Position numbers and translations under genes: made by a program. The notes under the pieces are model-generated. The model worked only from the letters and a program-made list of their open reading frames with translations, did not search any database and had not been told where the DNA came from. From Phycisphaerae bacterium (GTDB lineage Bacteria; Planctomycetota; Phycisphaerae; UBA1845; Fen-1342), in contig JAGNKU010000008.1 of NCBI GenBank assembly GCA_017999985.1, forward strand, positions 186,001 to 250,000: a DNA stretch of 64,000 nt. The letters run 5' to 3'. Positions 10,301 through 19,100 of this stretch are shown here, one piece after another. Within the stretch, counting starts at the first letter, position 1; the number at the start of each line of letters is the position of its first letter.

Positions 10301-10539
10301 TCTACGTCGTAGTCGCCGTCGAAATCGCTTTGCGTACGACACCCTGATAGGGCGGCGAGCAGGCATGCGTGCAGCGCGATGCGGCGCAGCCCGGCACTGA
10401 GGCCGCCGCCGTCCTGGCGAACCGCGCTGGTGGCCCGCGGCGCGAGCATGCAGCCGTGCGCGAACACCGCGGGACTTGCCAGCTTGCAATGGTGTGAAAG
10501 CAGTGCCAAGTTCGAGCCGTTTTGGACGTGGGCAGACAT
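4309..10539 (-). CDS. Giant RHS/YD-repeat lipoprotein with inserted LamG-like domain
   Basis: 2,076-residue cell-surface protein. Start ATG 10539 is preferred over 10575 because GGGGAGG sits 8-9 bases upstream. A late hydrophobic stretch ends in the lipobox LAALSGC, predicting lipidation. Two dockerin-like Ca loops follow, then a DUF6531-like RHS entry region (FSGEYYYVAEDL..., PGRGFDFVWARRYRS) and many YD repeats (YDxxGNxxxxxD). Between about 6,250 and 5,640 the repeats are interrupted by a ~200-residue non-RHS domain starting FDYPDGNL, after which YDHNGNL repeats resume. The RHS core (HEDDLGSAVKITD, RGHRYDSETG) is followed by a Gly/Pro linker and a Cys-rich tail. RHS shells can encapsulate a C-terminal effector; no toxin family or immunity gene is recognised here. 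Confidence 0.9.
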   Translation of the reverse strand: MSAHVQNGSNLALLSHHCKLASPAVFAHGCMLAPRATSAVRQDGGGLSAGLRRIALHACLLAALSGCRTQSDFDGDYDVDADDFVIQTATMNGPDRPPAEHDRDDTDVDQDGDVDLHDFAALQVCFAGPNQAPGAACLVENLVEPGTLHGPAAAPCGTCAGGATPDASPGIYGFSGEYYYVAEDLRIPGRGFDFVWARRYRSRIGPSTAMGNGWDFSYNIWVEAQGLNLVLHDGNSRRDLYHIQPDGTWARRESFREITQNVDGSYMLTFPDTGTWNLHALDGSPLAGKLGRIVDRNGNTMTFDYDGLGRLVTIHDTLDTPAHSRDISISYNADGFIAAVTDFTGRQVSYAYYHDGDAGGSSGDLKSATSPIVIGTPTGNDFPTGKTNFYTYSRGFADERLNHNLLTITDPKGQTYLQNVYATTTDPGTVEFDRVVRQVWGDPGDIIDFAYVPQMPAPPASYAIVKAIVNDRAGNVRECLYDAYNRLVSQREYTGRADPNLPTTETENRPTGRLRADDPEFFETRYEWNVDALPTRISHPNGNSTVNVYELQLDPDAPRRSRGNLRELHRLPGPLGGDQTEIIELFEYDTGFGGCCGTNFVTRHVDGREYETLHSYDAHGNRLHTQHRIPSIVEDWEYNAYGQVTAHTLPENGSGHRRRDEYTYYDTGAQYGYQQSTIVDAGGFALTTTYQYDVAGNAVRVTDPRGHDTQYVVNQLNQIVREISREIMDGSGVRYQRDTYYDADDNVVRVDVQNIDDQGLLQPNAYFTTLYDYEILNRLIRTSREVSDGLYAITEYGYDANRNRTLERFGQATSGSDPYNIVRTSYDERDLVFRETRAEGHPSQSTAQTDYDGNGNVRATRRGIEDASPRITLYTCDGYDRRTTQTDPMGNVTTWHYDANGNRISVRRDGELTDAPGSAGNQRLAEEYGQYDAMDTLVHREYFHFDTLTQAPIGDGFSTTQWVYSDNSQVLAVTDDNGHTTSYAYDTANRQSVVTDARGNTVAYSYDASSNIIAATEVDKSDLGNPDQSFVTQRVYDNLDRLIQTSDNVSNTHQYRYDSRDNLALHIDARDNQTRYHYDGLNRVVRTVGDMDADGPDDAWPGDGNPDIVTTQGWDDSSRLVAQTDDNGNTTAYSYDPLNRRIGTDYPDCTADSAIYDVYDNAVSTVDGNGSIVASTYDLLDRLTDRSITPGPGVSADTTFESYAYDGLSRLVRAQDNDSLVTWAYDSLSNVTTEVQQIAGGFNRTLNGWYDGEGNLTRLFYPGGRMIDQTYESLNRPRTVSDYPGSVIATFNYVGRDRVERRDYNNGTRLGVSYDGVRRIMGTHHTVIASGQSFDERTYAWDPMHNKTHGGVTTPPDTRNYTYDAANRLTLSDQITPPFTSTQYLLDGVGNREEVVGGSLPGLYTMDPTLCEPGDYQMNQYTTTPSSGSSPPPTLLAEPFDYPDGNLVGNGTWTAHSASGLYPVQVLGGSARLAQGAGSREDVNALLSATLGAGQKFYAAFDLTNTGGNGNVYFAHFKDAGTSNFASRVFITSNSLGDYTVGLSGTSGTIGATWPAGLTFGMTYRIVTSYEYDTGNVELWVDPISEASPRITHTGSVHYALSAYALRQATPSAGTSNQTIDDLCVADSFDGALNGLHGSGSTVHQYDHNGNLIDQDSATRTFTYDYRNQLVEFFRADIGQTTTYRYDCLGRRIEKNVGGTVTRFYYAGRQTISEQDGAGTTLATYVYSAGGRVPLQMMRGSQQYFYHEDDLGSAVKITDYSGAVVEGYSYSDFGEPSFFDQYGNPIGQSYIGNPWLFRGHRYDSETGFYLISNAVRADDQQPRSWYANLPKAGLYPLEFYSYSSAGGVGVEVAYMDTGVGRLVGRSAAVMWHAPGSLGNAYDYFANNPTSWGIEWSMYPSMQEGDEHECPDCKRAREARKRGWWAEKWDVLRHGIHWPHPDPSGGPLPTEPGVGGVPGEGGTHGSNRGTFGEGRGPNGKATTPGTKPPGARDSPRQEQPPKPGKLCCCIYWDDTLHGKIKVDKDGRYYGYGVSNVHAPADANCDAWCQSTMKARCGYDGRCDADITKGYIKARLGK

Positions 10540-11069
10540 GTCACAATCCTCCCCGCGGCAGAATCGCATGGCCAACCGACGTGTTCGGCTCGCTTTCGGC
10601 GGCCCAACGCATCGGCGCGGCCGATGTGTTTGCCCGGCCGCGGACTACCGAATCGCACCCGCATGCAGTATACCGCCGCAGGCCGGTCCAACACACTGCA
10701 GAAACCGCTCGCCGAGCACGCTTACAGGCGGAGAGAGCAGGAGAGATCGCGCGGCAATGGGTGCCCCCTACTTGTTGCTGCGTTGGACTGGCTACCAGAT
10801 TCGCGGAGGGCTGCATCACTACGCCTGAGCGGCCTGGGTGCGAGAGGCTCATCGATCGACGCCCGGACCCGCGCGGCAAGTCCGCGCCGATACTCCGGGA
10901 AACGCCCTCGCAAGAATGGCGCACATCCCTCGAGAATCCGCGTGCCCGGTGCTGCGGTAGTCCACTTCTCCACGCCATGGCAGCGAGCCGAGAATCGGTC
11001 TTCGCGCAAGGGCTGGATGACGTTTTGGAGATGAGCACTTTTTCGGCAACGAGAGGCCCCGGGTGAGTA
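10540..11069. other. 530-bp intergenic region with no supported gene
   Basis: Lies between the stop of the metallopeptidase gene and the start of the RHS gene, both on the minus strand. Open frames here have no plausible start signals or recognisable protein composition. It presumably carries the RHS promoter, but I see no convincing -35/-10 pair. Confidence 0.5.
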
Positions 11070-14000
11070 CTATCCCATGAACGCTGCCTGAAACTCCGCG
11101 GCGTCGCGCAAATCAACATCCCCGTCCTTGTCCAGGTCGAGGCAATCACAGCCGGGGACCACGCCGTTGTCGGGGCCTTGCAGGCAACCGCCCAGCGTCG
11201 CGAAGTCGTCGAGATCGAGGGCGCCGTCGGAATCGCAGTCGCCGCCGATCACCGTTAGCGTGACCGCGTTCCCACCGTAGTCAATGTCCAGGATCTTCGT
11301 CGGCGGCAGGTTCGTCACGGCCACGCTGCCGAACGTCCCGCTCAACGTCGCCCCGGAGGTCACGACGACGAAGCTGTCGCCGTGGCTCGGCTCGAACGGG
11401 GGCACGAATGTAACCGCCAGGTCGCCGGCGAGCGAGACGTTGCCCGTGCAAACGAGCGTGTCGTATGCGCCCGGCGTTGTATCGGTCAACTCGATGTCGA
11501 GCGCGGCGCCGGCCTGCTGCGCACAGGTGCCGACGATGTCAATCTGTCCGATCGGCAGCCCCGGTGCCATCGTGCCGGCCGTGTTGACGACGTTGCCGGT
11601 GATCGTCCCGGCGCCGGTCAACAGGCCGCCGCTGATCTGGAGTGAGGCGGGGCCGGACATGAGCAGATTGCCGCCGTTGAGCACGGTTTGACCGGCGGTC
11701 TGGACATAGCTGCCGCCGTAGCCCGTGTAGAACCGGAGCACTCCGGTTTTGACCTCAACTGTGCCGGTGTTGTTCATGGACGCTTGGATCGTGCTCGTGC
11801 CGGTTCCGGCGGACTTGACCATCGTGCCCGCATTGTTGAGGGGCAGGCCGTAGCCGCCGATGACGGTGACGTCGGCTTGGAAGTCCATCACGCCGGTGGC
11901 GAGGTTGTTGACCACCGCCGAGGTGGGCCGGTTGAATCCACCGAGGAACGTGGCCGTGCCGGCGTTGTTGAACGTGCAATTGCGGAGCGACTTCTCGTCA
12001 CCGTTTATGTTAACCAGCACATCGCCGTTGGCATTCACGGTTCCCGGGCCATTGAATCCGCCGCCCTGGTTCCAGGTAAGCAATCCACTGATCGTGACGG
12101 GGCTGGGACCTTGGAGAGACCCGCGTCCGATGGTGAGGTTTGCGATTTCCGCCGGGTCGCCGCTGTTGAAGTTCGCCGTTGCCCCGGTGGCTGCGGGGCC
12201 CACGCTGAACGTGTCGAAATGGATCGGCCCGCCGATGGGCGCGTTGAAGTTCACGGTCCCCGCCGGGACGTAGAACGACGAGCCGTAGCTGACGATGCCT
12301 GCGGAGGAGTCGAAGGTCACCTGGCCGCCCTGCACGGTGGTCGGCCCGGCGACATCCCAGGTCCCGTAGACGCTGTTCCAGCCGCCCCCGCCGCCGCCAA
12401 AGATGACCGTGTGGGCGACGACGCTGGAACCGGCGTAGAACACAAAGCCGCCGTCGACGAAGTGGAGCGTGGTGCCCGGGTCGCCGAGGAAGTCACCGGT
12501 GCTGCTTCCGTACAGGTAGAACTTCAGCGTGCCGGTCTGTACGTGGATCAGCCCGTTGTTCTCGGTGAACATGTAGATGGTGCTGGATCCGGGGTCGACC
12601 GATTTGATCAGCGTGCCGCCATTGACGAAGCGGTCGCTGAACCAGCCGTTGAAGAGAAGCCCGCTTCCGCGGTGGTCATAGGTCGAACCGGGCCGAATTT
12701 CGAACACGGCTGGACCGGCGAAGTCGACTCGTCCGGAAATAGTGACCGACGTGCTGTTGCCGTTGAGCACGAGTCGGTGCTGATCCAGGTGCACGATGCT
12801 GCTGATTCCCACCCCGCCGTTGGCATACGTGACGCCGGCCCCCTTCAACTTCGCGCTGTTGCTGGAATTGCTGCCGGTCCACTCGAACAGGCCGGCGATG
12901 TCGAGTTGCTGGTTCACTTGGAGCACGCTGTCGTTGTTCGCGAGGCGCAGATAGCCCCGGACGAAGGAGGGCTCGGTGACGGTGAGCGCGCGCGCGCCGG
13001 TCGTGCCTTCGATCGCCAGATTCTCGCTGCACGCCAGCGTCGCGACCTGCAGCGTGCCGGTCGAATAGGTGATCGTCTCATCGCCGAGCACGTCGATGCA
13101 GACTTCGGAGTCAGTGGTCGGCGGCGTCCCTTCAAGCCAGTTGGCCGGCGTGTGCCAGGATCCGCTGGAACCGCTCCAATGGAACATCGTCTGGCACTCG
13201 TCGGGAACACCGTCCAAATCGCAATCCGCGCTGAAGCCGCTGGCGATGTCGCACTCGTCGGGAATCAGGTTGCCGTTGCAATCCTGCGCGGATCCGCAGC
13301 CCGCCACGTTGCAGAAGTTCGGATCTAACTCGCAGTCCAGGTCCGCGGCGGACTGATCGCAGGCGATTTCGCATATGTCCAGGATTCCGTTGTTATTGCA
13401 TTCTCCGACTACAAACGGGCCGAAGGTCGCCCGTGAACCCCAGTGGCCGGCGCAGTCCCGAGCGCGAATAGAGAGGTAATATTCACCCGGGTAGAAAGGC
13501 CCGCCGTGAATCCGCAAATCGCAGGACGAGAAGTCAACCAGATCCGGCAACACGTCCGGAGGCTCTCCCTCGGGATCCGTGGTCCACACATAGCTGTACT
13601 CACAAGCTCCGGTCACGTCGTCTTCCACGTCGAATTGCGGTCGCCACTCCACCGTGATACACGGCAACACGCCGAAGCTGCCCAGCGGATGCGAGGGCGA
13701 ATCGAGCGACAACATGCTGGGGGGCTCGGTGTCGTCCCCTGAATCTCCGGCGAACCACGGCGAGACGTTGAACGCGGTGGGCCACAGACCGTCCGCCAGC
13801 CCGGGGTAGGCGCCGATCCACGCATCAAGAAACTGCAACACGTCCATCGGATCTTGCTCGCCGATCACCAGGAGATTCGGCGCGTCGCCAAAGCAGGTCG
13901 AGTCCCGGATGCCGTCGCCATCGTGGTCGTCCTGCCCGTAGTCGGCCATGTCCACGAGCAAGGCCGCCGCAAATCCCTCGGTCAACCGGGCATCATGGAA

Positions 14001-15365
14001 GTTCGCCGGATCCTCCAGACATGTTTGCGGGGTTTCGAAGGAGGCCGTGTACAGCGGTTGGTGCGGGGCTCCGCCCACGTCGAACACGTAGTCCTCCGCG
14101 AACGTTGGAGGAATCCTGTGCGAGAAGTACTGCGCGACCCCCTCCATCCAGGCAACATAGAGGCTCTCCTGGCACCAGGCACAATGCGTGCAGTCCTCAC
14201 CCGGCACCTCGTCGCACCAGTCGCCGTCGTTGCAATAAGTCCACTCGGGTTCGGGCATGTCCGTACTGCACTCAAAATGGTGGCCGTACTCGTGGCATAC
14301 CACGTCTTCGCACCACTGGTGATCAGCTCTCATGTGGATTTCGGACTCGTCGCCGCCCCAGCATTGGTACCAGCCGGGTGAGCTGCTGGAATCGTCCGGC
14401 CATTCCACCTCGACCTGGGGCATGTTGTAGTAACCGTTGGACCGCGTATCGACCCAACGCCGGGCGCGCGTGACGGTGCTGAGCAGATGCAGCGCCGGCA
14501 TCAGGTCGGGCGCTACGGTGAGGTTGCCGAAATCGTGATACGTCCCCTGAAAGTTCCCGATCTCCTCGGTTTCCCACCAATACGTCCATTCCTCGACGGA
14601 ATTGTCGTGCACGTCCACCCAGTTGGTTTCCGTCTCGAAGTAGACGACAAGGTCGGGGGGATCGCCGGAGTCATCCCACGAAAACGACCCGGTATCGAAG
14701 TAACCGGTGCTGTCCGTGTATCCCTCCCACATCGTCTCGTGACCAATCGTGTCGCTGTCCCAGATCCGTACGTCGAGCCGGTCCGCGCCGACCCATTGGC
14801 CGTCGGGCCGCTGGTACACGATGCGTCCCTCGAAGCGCAGCGTCGTGCGCCCGTCGCCGTCCTTGCCCCGGGCCCCCTCACCCTCCCCGGCGACATCGCC
14901 GACAGGCTTTCGAACCGATCGCGGCAGCTCGGACTCGGGAACGGGCACGGCGCGGTACCCCTGGCCGCGCCGGGCAAAGTACGCTCGGCCTACCTCGATC
15001 GGCTTGTTTTGCTTGAACCCGTTGAATCTCAGCGACACGACGATCGGCTCGTCGGCGTCGCGCGGCAGCGCCCGGAATGGGATCCGCAGAATGCCGGTCT
15101 GCACGCGCAGCGGCACGGCCGGCGCGTCGAAGCTGAGCACCGTCCACCCCTCGCCTCCCAAGGATAGTTCGGTCAGAATCCCATCAGTGCCCAGGTGCAA
15201 TTCGAGCGCCCCGTCGTACTCCTGGCCCGACACCGCCGGCTGCGTGTCGAGCGGTATCTTGATATCGACCGGCGGGGCGACGTCTGCCTGGGCCTCTACG
15301 CAGAACGCCAGTATCGACACGCTCAGCAGGCGCGACGCGGTGCGGCAAGCTCGCCACGATGACAT
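11070..15365 (-). CDS. Secreted zinc metallopeptidase fused to repetitive beta-strand passenger and dockerin-like module
   Basis: 1,431 residues. ATG 15365 has an AAGGAGG site 7 bases upstream and is followed by a signal peptide (LLSVSILAFCVEAQA). An N-terminal beta domain precedes a peptidase-like segment with the HExxH motif CHEYGHHFEC (about residue 355) in a Cys-rich setting. Next come planctomycete-type DxNxNxxxDxCD loops (about 645-720), then ~640 residues of Gly/Asn/Thr-rich beta-strand repeats similar to autotransporter-associated repeats, beginning with FHWSGSSGSWHTPANW. The C-terminus has two dockerin-like Ca loops (DSDGALDLDDF, DKDGDVDLRDA). Probably acts at or outside the cell surface; substrate unknown. 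No autotransporter barrel is present. Confidence 0.9.
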   Translation of the reverse strand: MSSWRACRTASRLLSVSILAFCVEAQADVAPPVDIKIPLDTQPAVSGQEYDGALELHLGTDGILTELSLGGEGWTVLSFDAPAVPLRVQTGILRIPFRALPRDADEPIVVSLRFNGFKQNKPIEVGRAYFARRGQGYRAVPVPESELPRSVRKPVGDVAGEGEGARGKDGDGRTTLRFEGRIVYQRPDGQWVGADRLDVRIWDSDTIGHETMWEGYTDSTGYFDTGSFSWDDSGDPPDLVVYFETETNWVDVHDNSVEEWTYWWETEEIGNFQGTYHDFGNLTVAPDLMPALHLLSTVTRARRWVDTRSNGYYNMPQVEVEWPDDSSSSPGWYQCWGGDESEIHMRADHQWCEDVVCHEYGHHFECSTDMPEPEWTYCNDGDWCDEVPGEDCTHCAWCQESLYVAWMEGVAQYFSHRIPPTFAEDYVFDVGGAPHQPLYTASFETPQTCLEDPANFHDARLTEGFAAALLVDMADYGQDDHDGDGIRDSTCFGDAPNLLVIGEQDPMDVLQFLDAWIGAYPGLADGLWPTAFNVSPWFAGDSGDDTEPPSMLSLDSPSHPLGSFGVLPCITVEWRPQFDVEDDVTGACEYSYVWTTDPEGEPPDVLPDLVDFSSCDLRIHGGPFYPGEYYLSIRARDCAGHWGSRATFGPFVVGECNNNGILDICEIACDQSAADLDCELDPNFCNVAGCGSAQDCNGNLIPDECDIASGFSADCDLDGVPDECQTMFHWSGSSGSWHTPANWLEGTPPTTDSEVCIDVLGDETITYSTGTLQVATLACSENLAIEGTTGARALTVTEPSFVRGYLRLANNDSVLQVNQQLDIAGLFEWTGSNSSNSAKLKGAGVTYANGGVGISSIVHLDQHRLVLNGNSTSVTISGRVDFAGPAVFEIRPGSTYDHRGSGLLFNGWFSDRFVNGGTLIKSVDPGSSTIYMFTENNGLIHVQTGTLKFYLYGSSTGDFLGDPGTTLHFVDGGFVFYAGSSVVAHTVIFGGGGGGWNSVYGTWDVAGPTTVQGGQVTFDSSAGIVSYGSSFYVPAGTVNFNAPIGGPIHFDTFSVGPAATGATANFNSGDPAEIANLTIGRGSLQGPSPVTISGLLTWNQGGGFNGPGTVNANGDVLVNINGDEKSLRNCTFNNAGTATFLGGFNRPTSAVVNNLATGVMDFQADVTVIGGYGLPLNNAGTMVKSAGTGTSTIQASMNNTGTVEVKTGVLRFYTGYGGSYVQTAGQTVLNGGNLLMSGPASLQISGGLLTGAGTITGNVVNTAGTMAPGLPIGQIDIVGTCAQQAGAALDIELTDTTPGAYDTLVCTGNVSLAGDLAVTFVPPFEPSHGDSFVVVTSGATLSGTFGSVAVTNLPPTKILDIDYGGNAVTLTVIGGDCDSDGALDLDDFATLGGCLQGPDNGVVPGCDCLDLDKDGDVDLRDAAEFQAAFMG

Positions 15366-15475
15366 TCCGGCTCCTCCTTCGCATCAGCCCGCCCCCCGCG
15401 CCCTGACCGATAAGCCGCCTGATTTCCCGTCGGAATGTCTGCCATCGGGCGCGACAAATCGGCTCTCCAAACCGG

Positions 15476-15481
15476 TATAAT
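15476..15481 (+). promoter_or_regulatory. Candidate -10 box (TATAAT) upstream of the ECF sigma factor
   Basis: A perfect TATAAT lies about 135 bp before the sigma factor start and points toward it. The -35 region is poor (nearest resemblance is GACA at an imperfect distance), so this is a weak prediction. Confidence 0.35.
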
Positions 15482-15615
15482 GGCGCATGGCGGGTTCGAA
15501 TCGGGGCCGGGCCGCTGCCCGGTTCCGCGAGCCGCCATACTTATCTCCGCCGTTCGTCGGCGAGGGCCATCAAAATGCGCAGGTTTTCTTGATGGGGAGC
15601 GGGCAGGAGGGAGAC

Positions 15616-16185
15616 GTGACGCGCGTTCTGCAAGCGGTCGAGGCCGGCGACACCCGGGCCGCGGCCGAGTTGTTGACCTTGGTCTATTCTGAGCTGCGCA
15701 GGCTGGCGCGGGCGCGGATGGCCAGGACTCCCCCAGGAAACACCCTCCAACCCACGGCCCTCGTCCACGAAGCGTATGTGCGTCTAATGGGCAAGGACGA
15801 GCCAAAGGTCGGCAGGAGCCGAGGGCAGTTCTTCGCAGCGGCCGCTCAAGCCATGCGCGACATCCTGGTGGAGCAGGCCCGCCGCAAGAAGCGACAGAAG
15901 CGCGGTGGCGGTCGGAAACGGCTCGACCTGGACCCTGCGGACCTGGCGGACGCGTCACTCCGGTCGCCCCCCGAAGAGATCCTGGCGTTGGATGAGGCGC
16001 TTCGGAAACTGGAGCAGGACGACCCGCGCCTGGTGGAAGTCGTCAAGCTGCGCTTCTTCGCCGGACTGACGGCTGCGGAGACGGCGGCTGCGCTGGGACT
16101 CTCTGTACCGACGGTGGAGCGGGACTGGCGTTTCGCGCGCACGCTGCTTTACACGTATGTGGCGGGAACGCGAGCGGATTTGTAA
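15616..16185 (+). CDS. ECF-type RNA polymerase sigma factor (planctomycete TIGR02999-like)
   Basis: About 189 residues. The GTG start at 15616 is supported by GGAGG 5 bases upstream and gives the family's usual N-terminus (TRVLQAVEAGD); an in-frame ATG at 15592 is the alternative. Region 2 is visible as LVYSELRRLARARM and NTLQPTALVHEAYVRL, and region 4 as VEVVKLRFFAGLTAAETAAALGLS, a sigma-70 HTH. It lies 13 bp before the kinase-WD40 gene on the same strand. Planctomycete ECF sigma factors paired with Ser/Thr kinases are a recognised arrangement, so the kinase may control this factor by phosphorylation (inference). No anti-sigma factor is encoded beside it. Confidence 0.93.
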   Translation: MTRVLQAVEAGDTRAAAELLTLVYSELRRLARARMARTPPGNTLQPTALVHEAYVRLMGKDEPKVGRSRGQFFAAAAQAMRDILVEQARRKKRQKRGGGRKRLDLDPADLADASLRSPPEEILALDEALRKLEQDDPRLVEVVKLRFFAGLTAAETAAALGLSVPTVERDWRFARTLLYTYVAGTRADL

Positions 16186-16198
16186 CGGCCCGAAGACC

Positions 16199-19100
16199 AT
16201 GCTGGGAAACCGACTGCAACGGGCCAGGACGATCTTCGAGGGGCTGGTCGATGTGCCGTCTGATCAACGCGCCACCTTGCTGGCCAGAGAGTGCGACGGC
16301 GATCAGGAGCTGCGAGCCTTCGTGGAGCAACTCCTGGCCAATGATGGATGTATGGGGGAGTTCATGGCGACCCCGGCCCATGCCCCGGATTCCGATGCGC
16401 CTCCAACGGGTGGCGTCCGGGCACCGCAGCGCATCGGACGCTACGAGATCGTTCGCGTGGTGGGTGAGGGCGGCATGGGCGCGGTTTACGAGGCCCAGCA
16501 GGAGAACCCGAAGCGGCGTGTCGCGCTGAAGGTCATTCACCCCGGCCTGACGGCAGGCCGGGTGCTGCGGCGTTTTCAGCGCGAGGCCGACCTGCTCGGA
16601 CAACTTTCCCATCCGGGGATTGCACAGATATACGAGGCCGGAATAGCGGAAGTCACTACCGAGACGGGTACCGGCGCTCGCCAGCCCTTCTTAGCAATGG
16701 AACTGATCCGTGGCGGCACGCTGAATGAGCACGCGCAGAGGGCTCGCCTCGGCACGCGTGAGCGTTTGGAACTCGTGGCGCGCGTCTGCGATGCCGTGCA
16801 GCACGCCCACCACAAGGGTGTCATCCACCGCGATCTCAAGCCTGGCAACATCCTGGTGGATGAGTCGGGGCAGCCGAAGATCCTGGATTTCGGCATAGCC
16901 TGTGTCACCGATTCGGGCATGCGGTCCGTCGCGTCACAGACCCAGATGGGCCAGATCGTGGGCACCTTGGCCTACATGAGCCCCGAGCAGGCCGCTGGTG
17001 ACTGGCGACAGGTGGACACGCGGGCCGACGTCTATTCGTTGGGAGTGATCCTCTTCGAGCTCCTTAGTGGCGCACTGCCTCACGACGTGCGCACCACGTC
17101 GATTCCCGAGGCAGTTCGGAGAATATGCGCTGCCGAGCCGGTTCGGCTTGCAGCGGTCGACCGGTCGTTTCGTGGCGAAATCGAGAACATCGTCAGCAAG
17201 GCTCTGGAGAAGGAGAAAACGCGGCGCTATCAGACTGCGTCTGATCTGGCCGCAGACATCCGCCGCTACCTGCGCGGCGAACCCATCGCAGCCCGCCGTG
17301 ATTCGGCGTTGTATCTGCTCCGGAAGACGGTGACGCGCTACCGCGGGATCGCGCTGACGGCGGGGCTCCTAGTCATCCTTCTGACCACGTTTGGAGTTGT
17401 TTCATTTGTTCAAGCCGAGAAGAACCGCCGCCTGGCTGCCAGTGAGCGCAAGGCGCGCGAGAACACCGTTGCGGCCCTTGAGTTGGCTCAGCGCGAAGAG
17501 CAGCGCGCCGATGCCGCCTCGGCTCGACTGCACGCCGAGCTCACCGCCAGCAACATCGAGCGTGGGCGCCTGCTCGGCCGGAAGGGAGACCTGTTTGCTG
17601 CGGAAGAGCTCATCTGGGGCGAGCACTTGCGGAACCCCGCCTCAGACCATTCTTTCTGGGCTCTCTGGGAACTGTATTCGCATAACCCCAGCCTCGCCAC
17701 GCTGGGCATGCACGAGCGGACGGTGCGCGCCGTTGCGTACGCGCCGGATGGTCGGATATTCGCCTCTGCCAGCGACGATGGCGTCGTGAAGCTCTGGGAT
17801 GATGCCGGCTGCAAATGCCTGGCCACTCTTGCTGAACACACGGCTCCTGTGCATGGACTCGATTTCAGCCCCGACGGGCGCTATCTCGCATCGGCGAGCC
17901 TCGATGGCACCGTCATCATCTGGGACCTCGCGACTAACGCGCCGGTGCGGATGATTGGAGGTCAGATAGACGCTCTCTACTCCGTCCGCTACACCCGCGA
18001 TGGCACGCAACTGGTTTGTGGGACCGGCGACGGAGCCATCCGTGTCCTTGATGTCACGGGCGGTGAGGCCGTCAGAACGCTCAGTGGCCACGACGCTGCC
18101 GTTGCATGCCTGCGCTTCAGCCGAGATGGTTCGCTGCTCGCTTCCGCCTCGGCCGATCAGACCATCAAGCTCTGGCAGGGCCTCATGGGCCCGCCGATCG
18201 CTACGCTGTCAGGCCACGGTGGCAGCATTGCATCATTAGCTTTCTCGCACGATGGTCGACAACTGGCCTCGGGAAGCGTGGACAAGACCGTCAAGGTGTG
18301 GGACCTCGCGACGCATGAGTGTATGGGCACCATCAGCGCCGCGAACGGAACTGTCAGGTTCCTGAGCTATTCGCGCGACGAGCAGTCACTCTTGGTGGGA
18401 GGGTGGTGGCGCGTCGATGCCTGGGACTTGCGCACCCGCACGCGCCGGCCGTTGGCCGCTCATGGCGTCGAAGCTGCCGACGTCCGCCCGGACAATCGGG
18501 TCCTCGCGCGTGGCTGCGGCGATGTTCGCCTGGCGCCTGGCGCCTCCGTTCGCATTGAGGACCTCGCCACAGATGGCGGCGTGCTCACGCTCGGCCAGAG
18601 TTCCGGCCATTGGCCTGCCGCGGTCAGCCCGGATGGGCGCCTCGTCGCCGCCAGCGATGACAGCGGGCGCGTGCGCCTTTGGGAAACCGCTACTGGGTGC
18701 CTGCTCGGGGCGCTGGAGGGCCATGCCAACTACCGGTCTCGTTGCCACTTCCACCCCGCTGGCAGAATTCTGGCGACGTGCAGTCCCGGCCTGATCGAGT
18801 TCTGGGACCTTACGACTGGCGCCGTCATCAACACGCTGAGTGGCCATCACGCAGCAACCAATCACTCCCTGACCTTCAGCCCCGACGGAGACACGTTTGC
18901 AGCGACGTGGCAGGACGGAACCATCCAGATTCACGAAGTGACAGGCGGCGCGATCCTCACGACGATCCCGGCCCAGCAGTGTGAAGTGCTCAGCTTGCGC
19001 TTCAGCCCAAACGGCCGGACATTGGCCACAACGTACCGATCGGGGATGATCCGGTTGTATACGGCCCAGGGGGACTTGCTCGCGGAATTCGACGCGGCCC

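Noticed and set aside
10541-11149. 202-codon minus-strand frame between the RHS and metallopeptidase genes
   Set aside because: Ser/Arg-rich, no ribosome site, and it overlaps the metallopeptidase 3' end out of frame.
11688-13328. 546-codon plus-strand frame opposite the metallopeptidase-passenger gene
   Set aside because: Shadow of the repetitive beta-strand region; composition is not protein-like.
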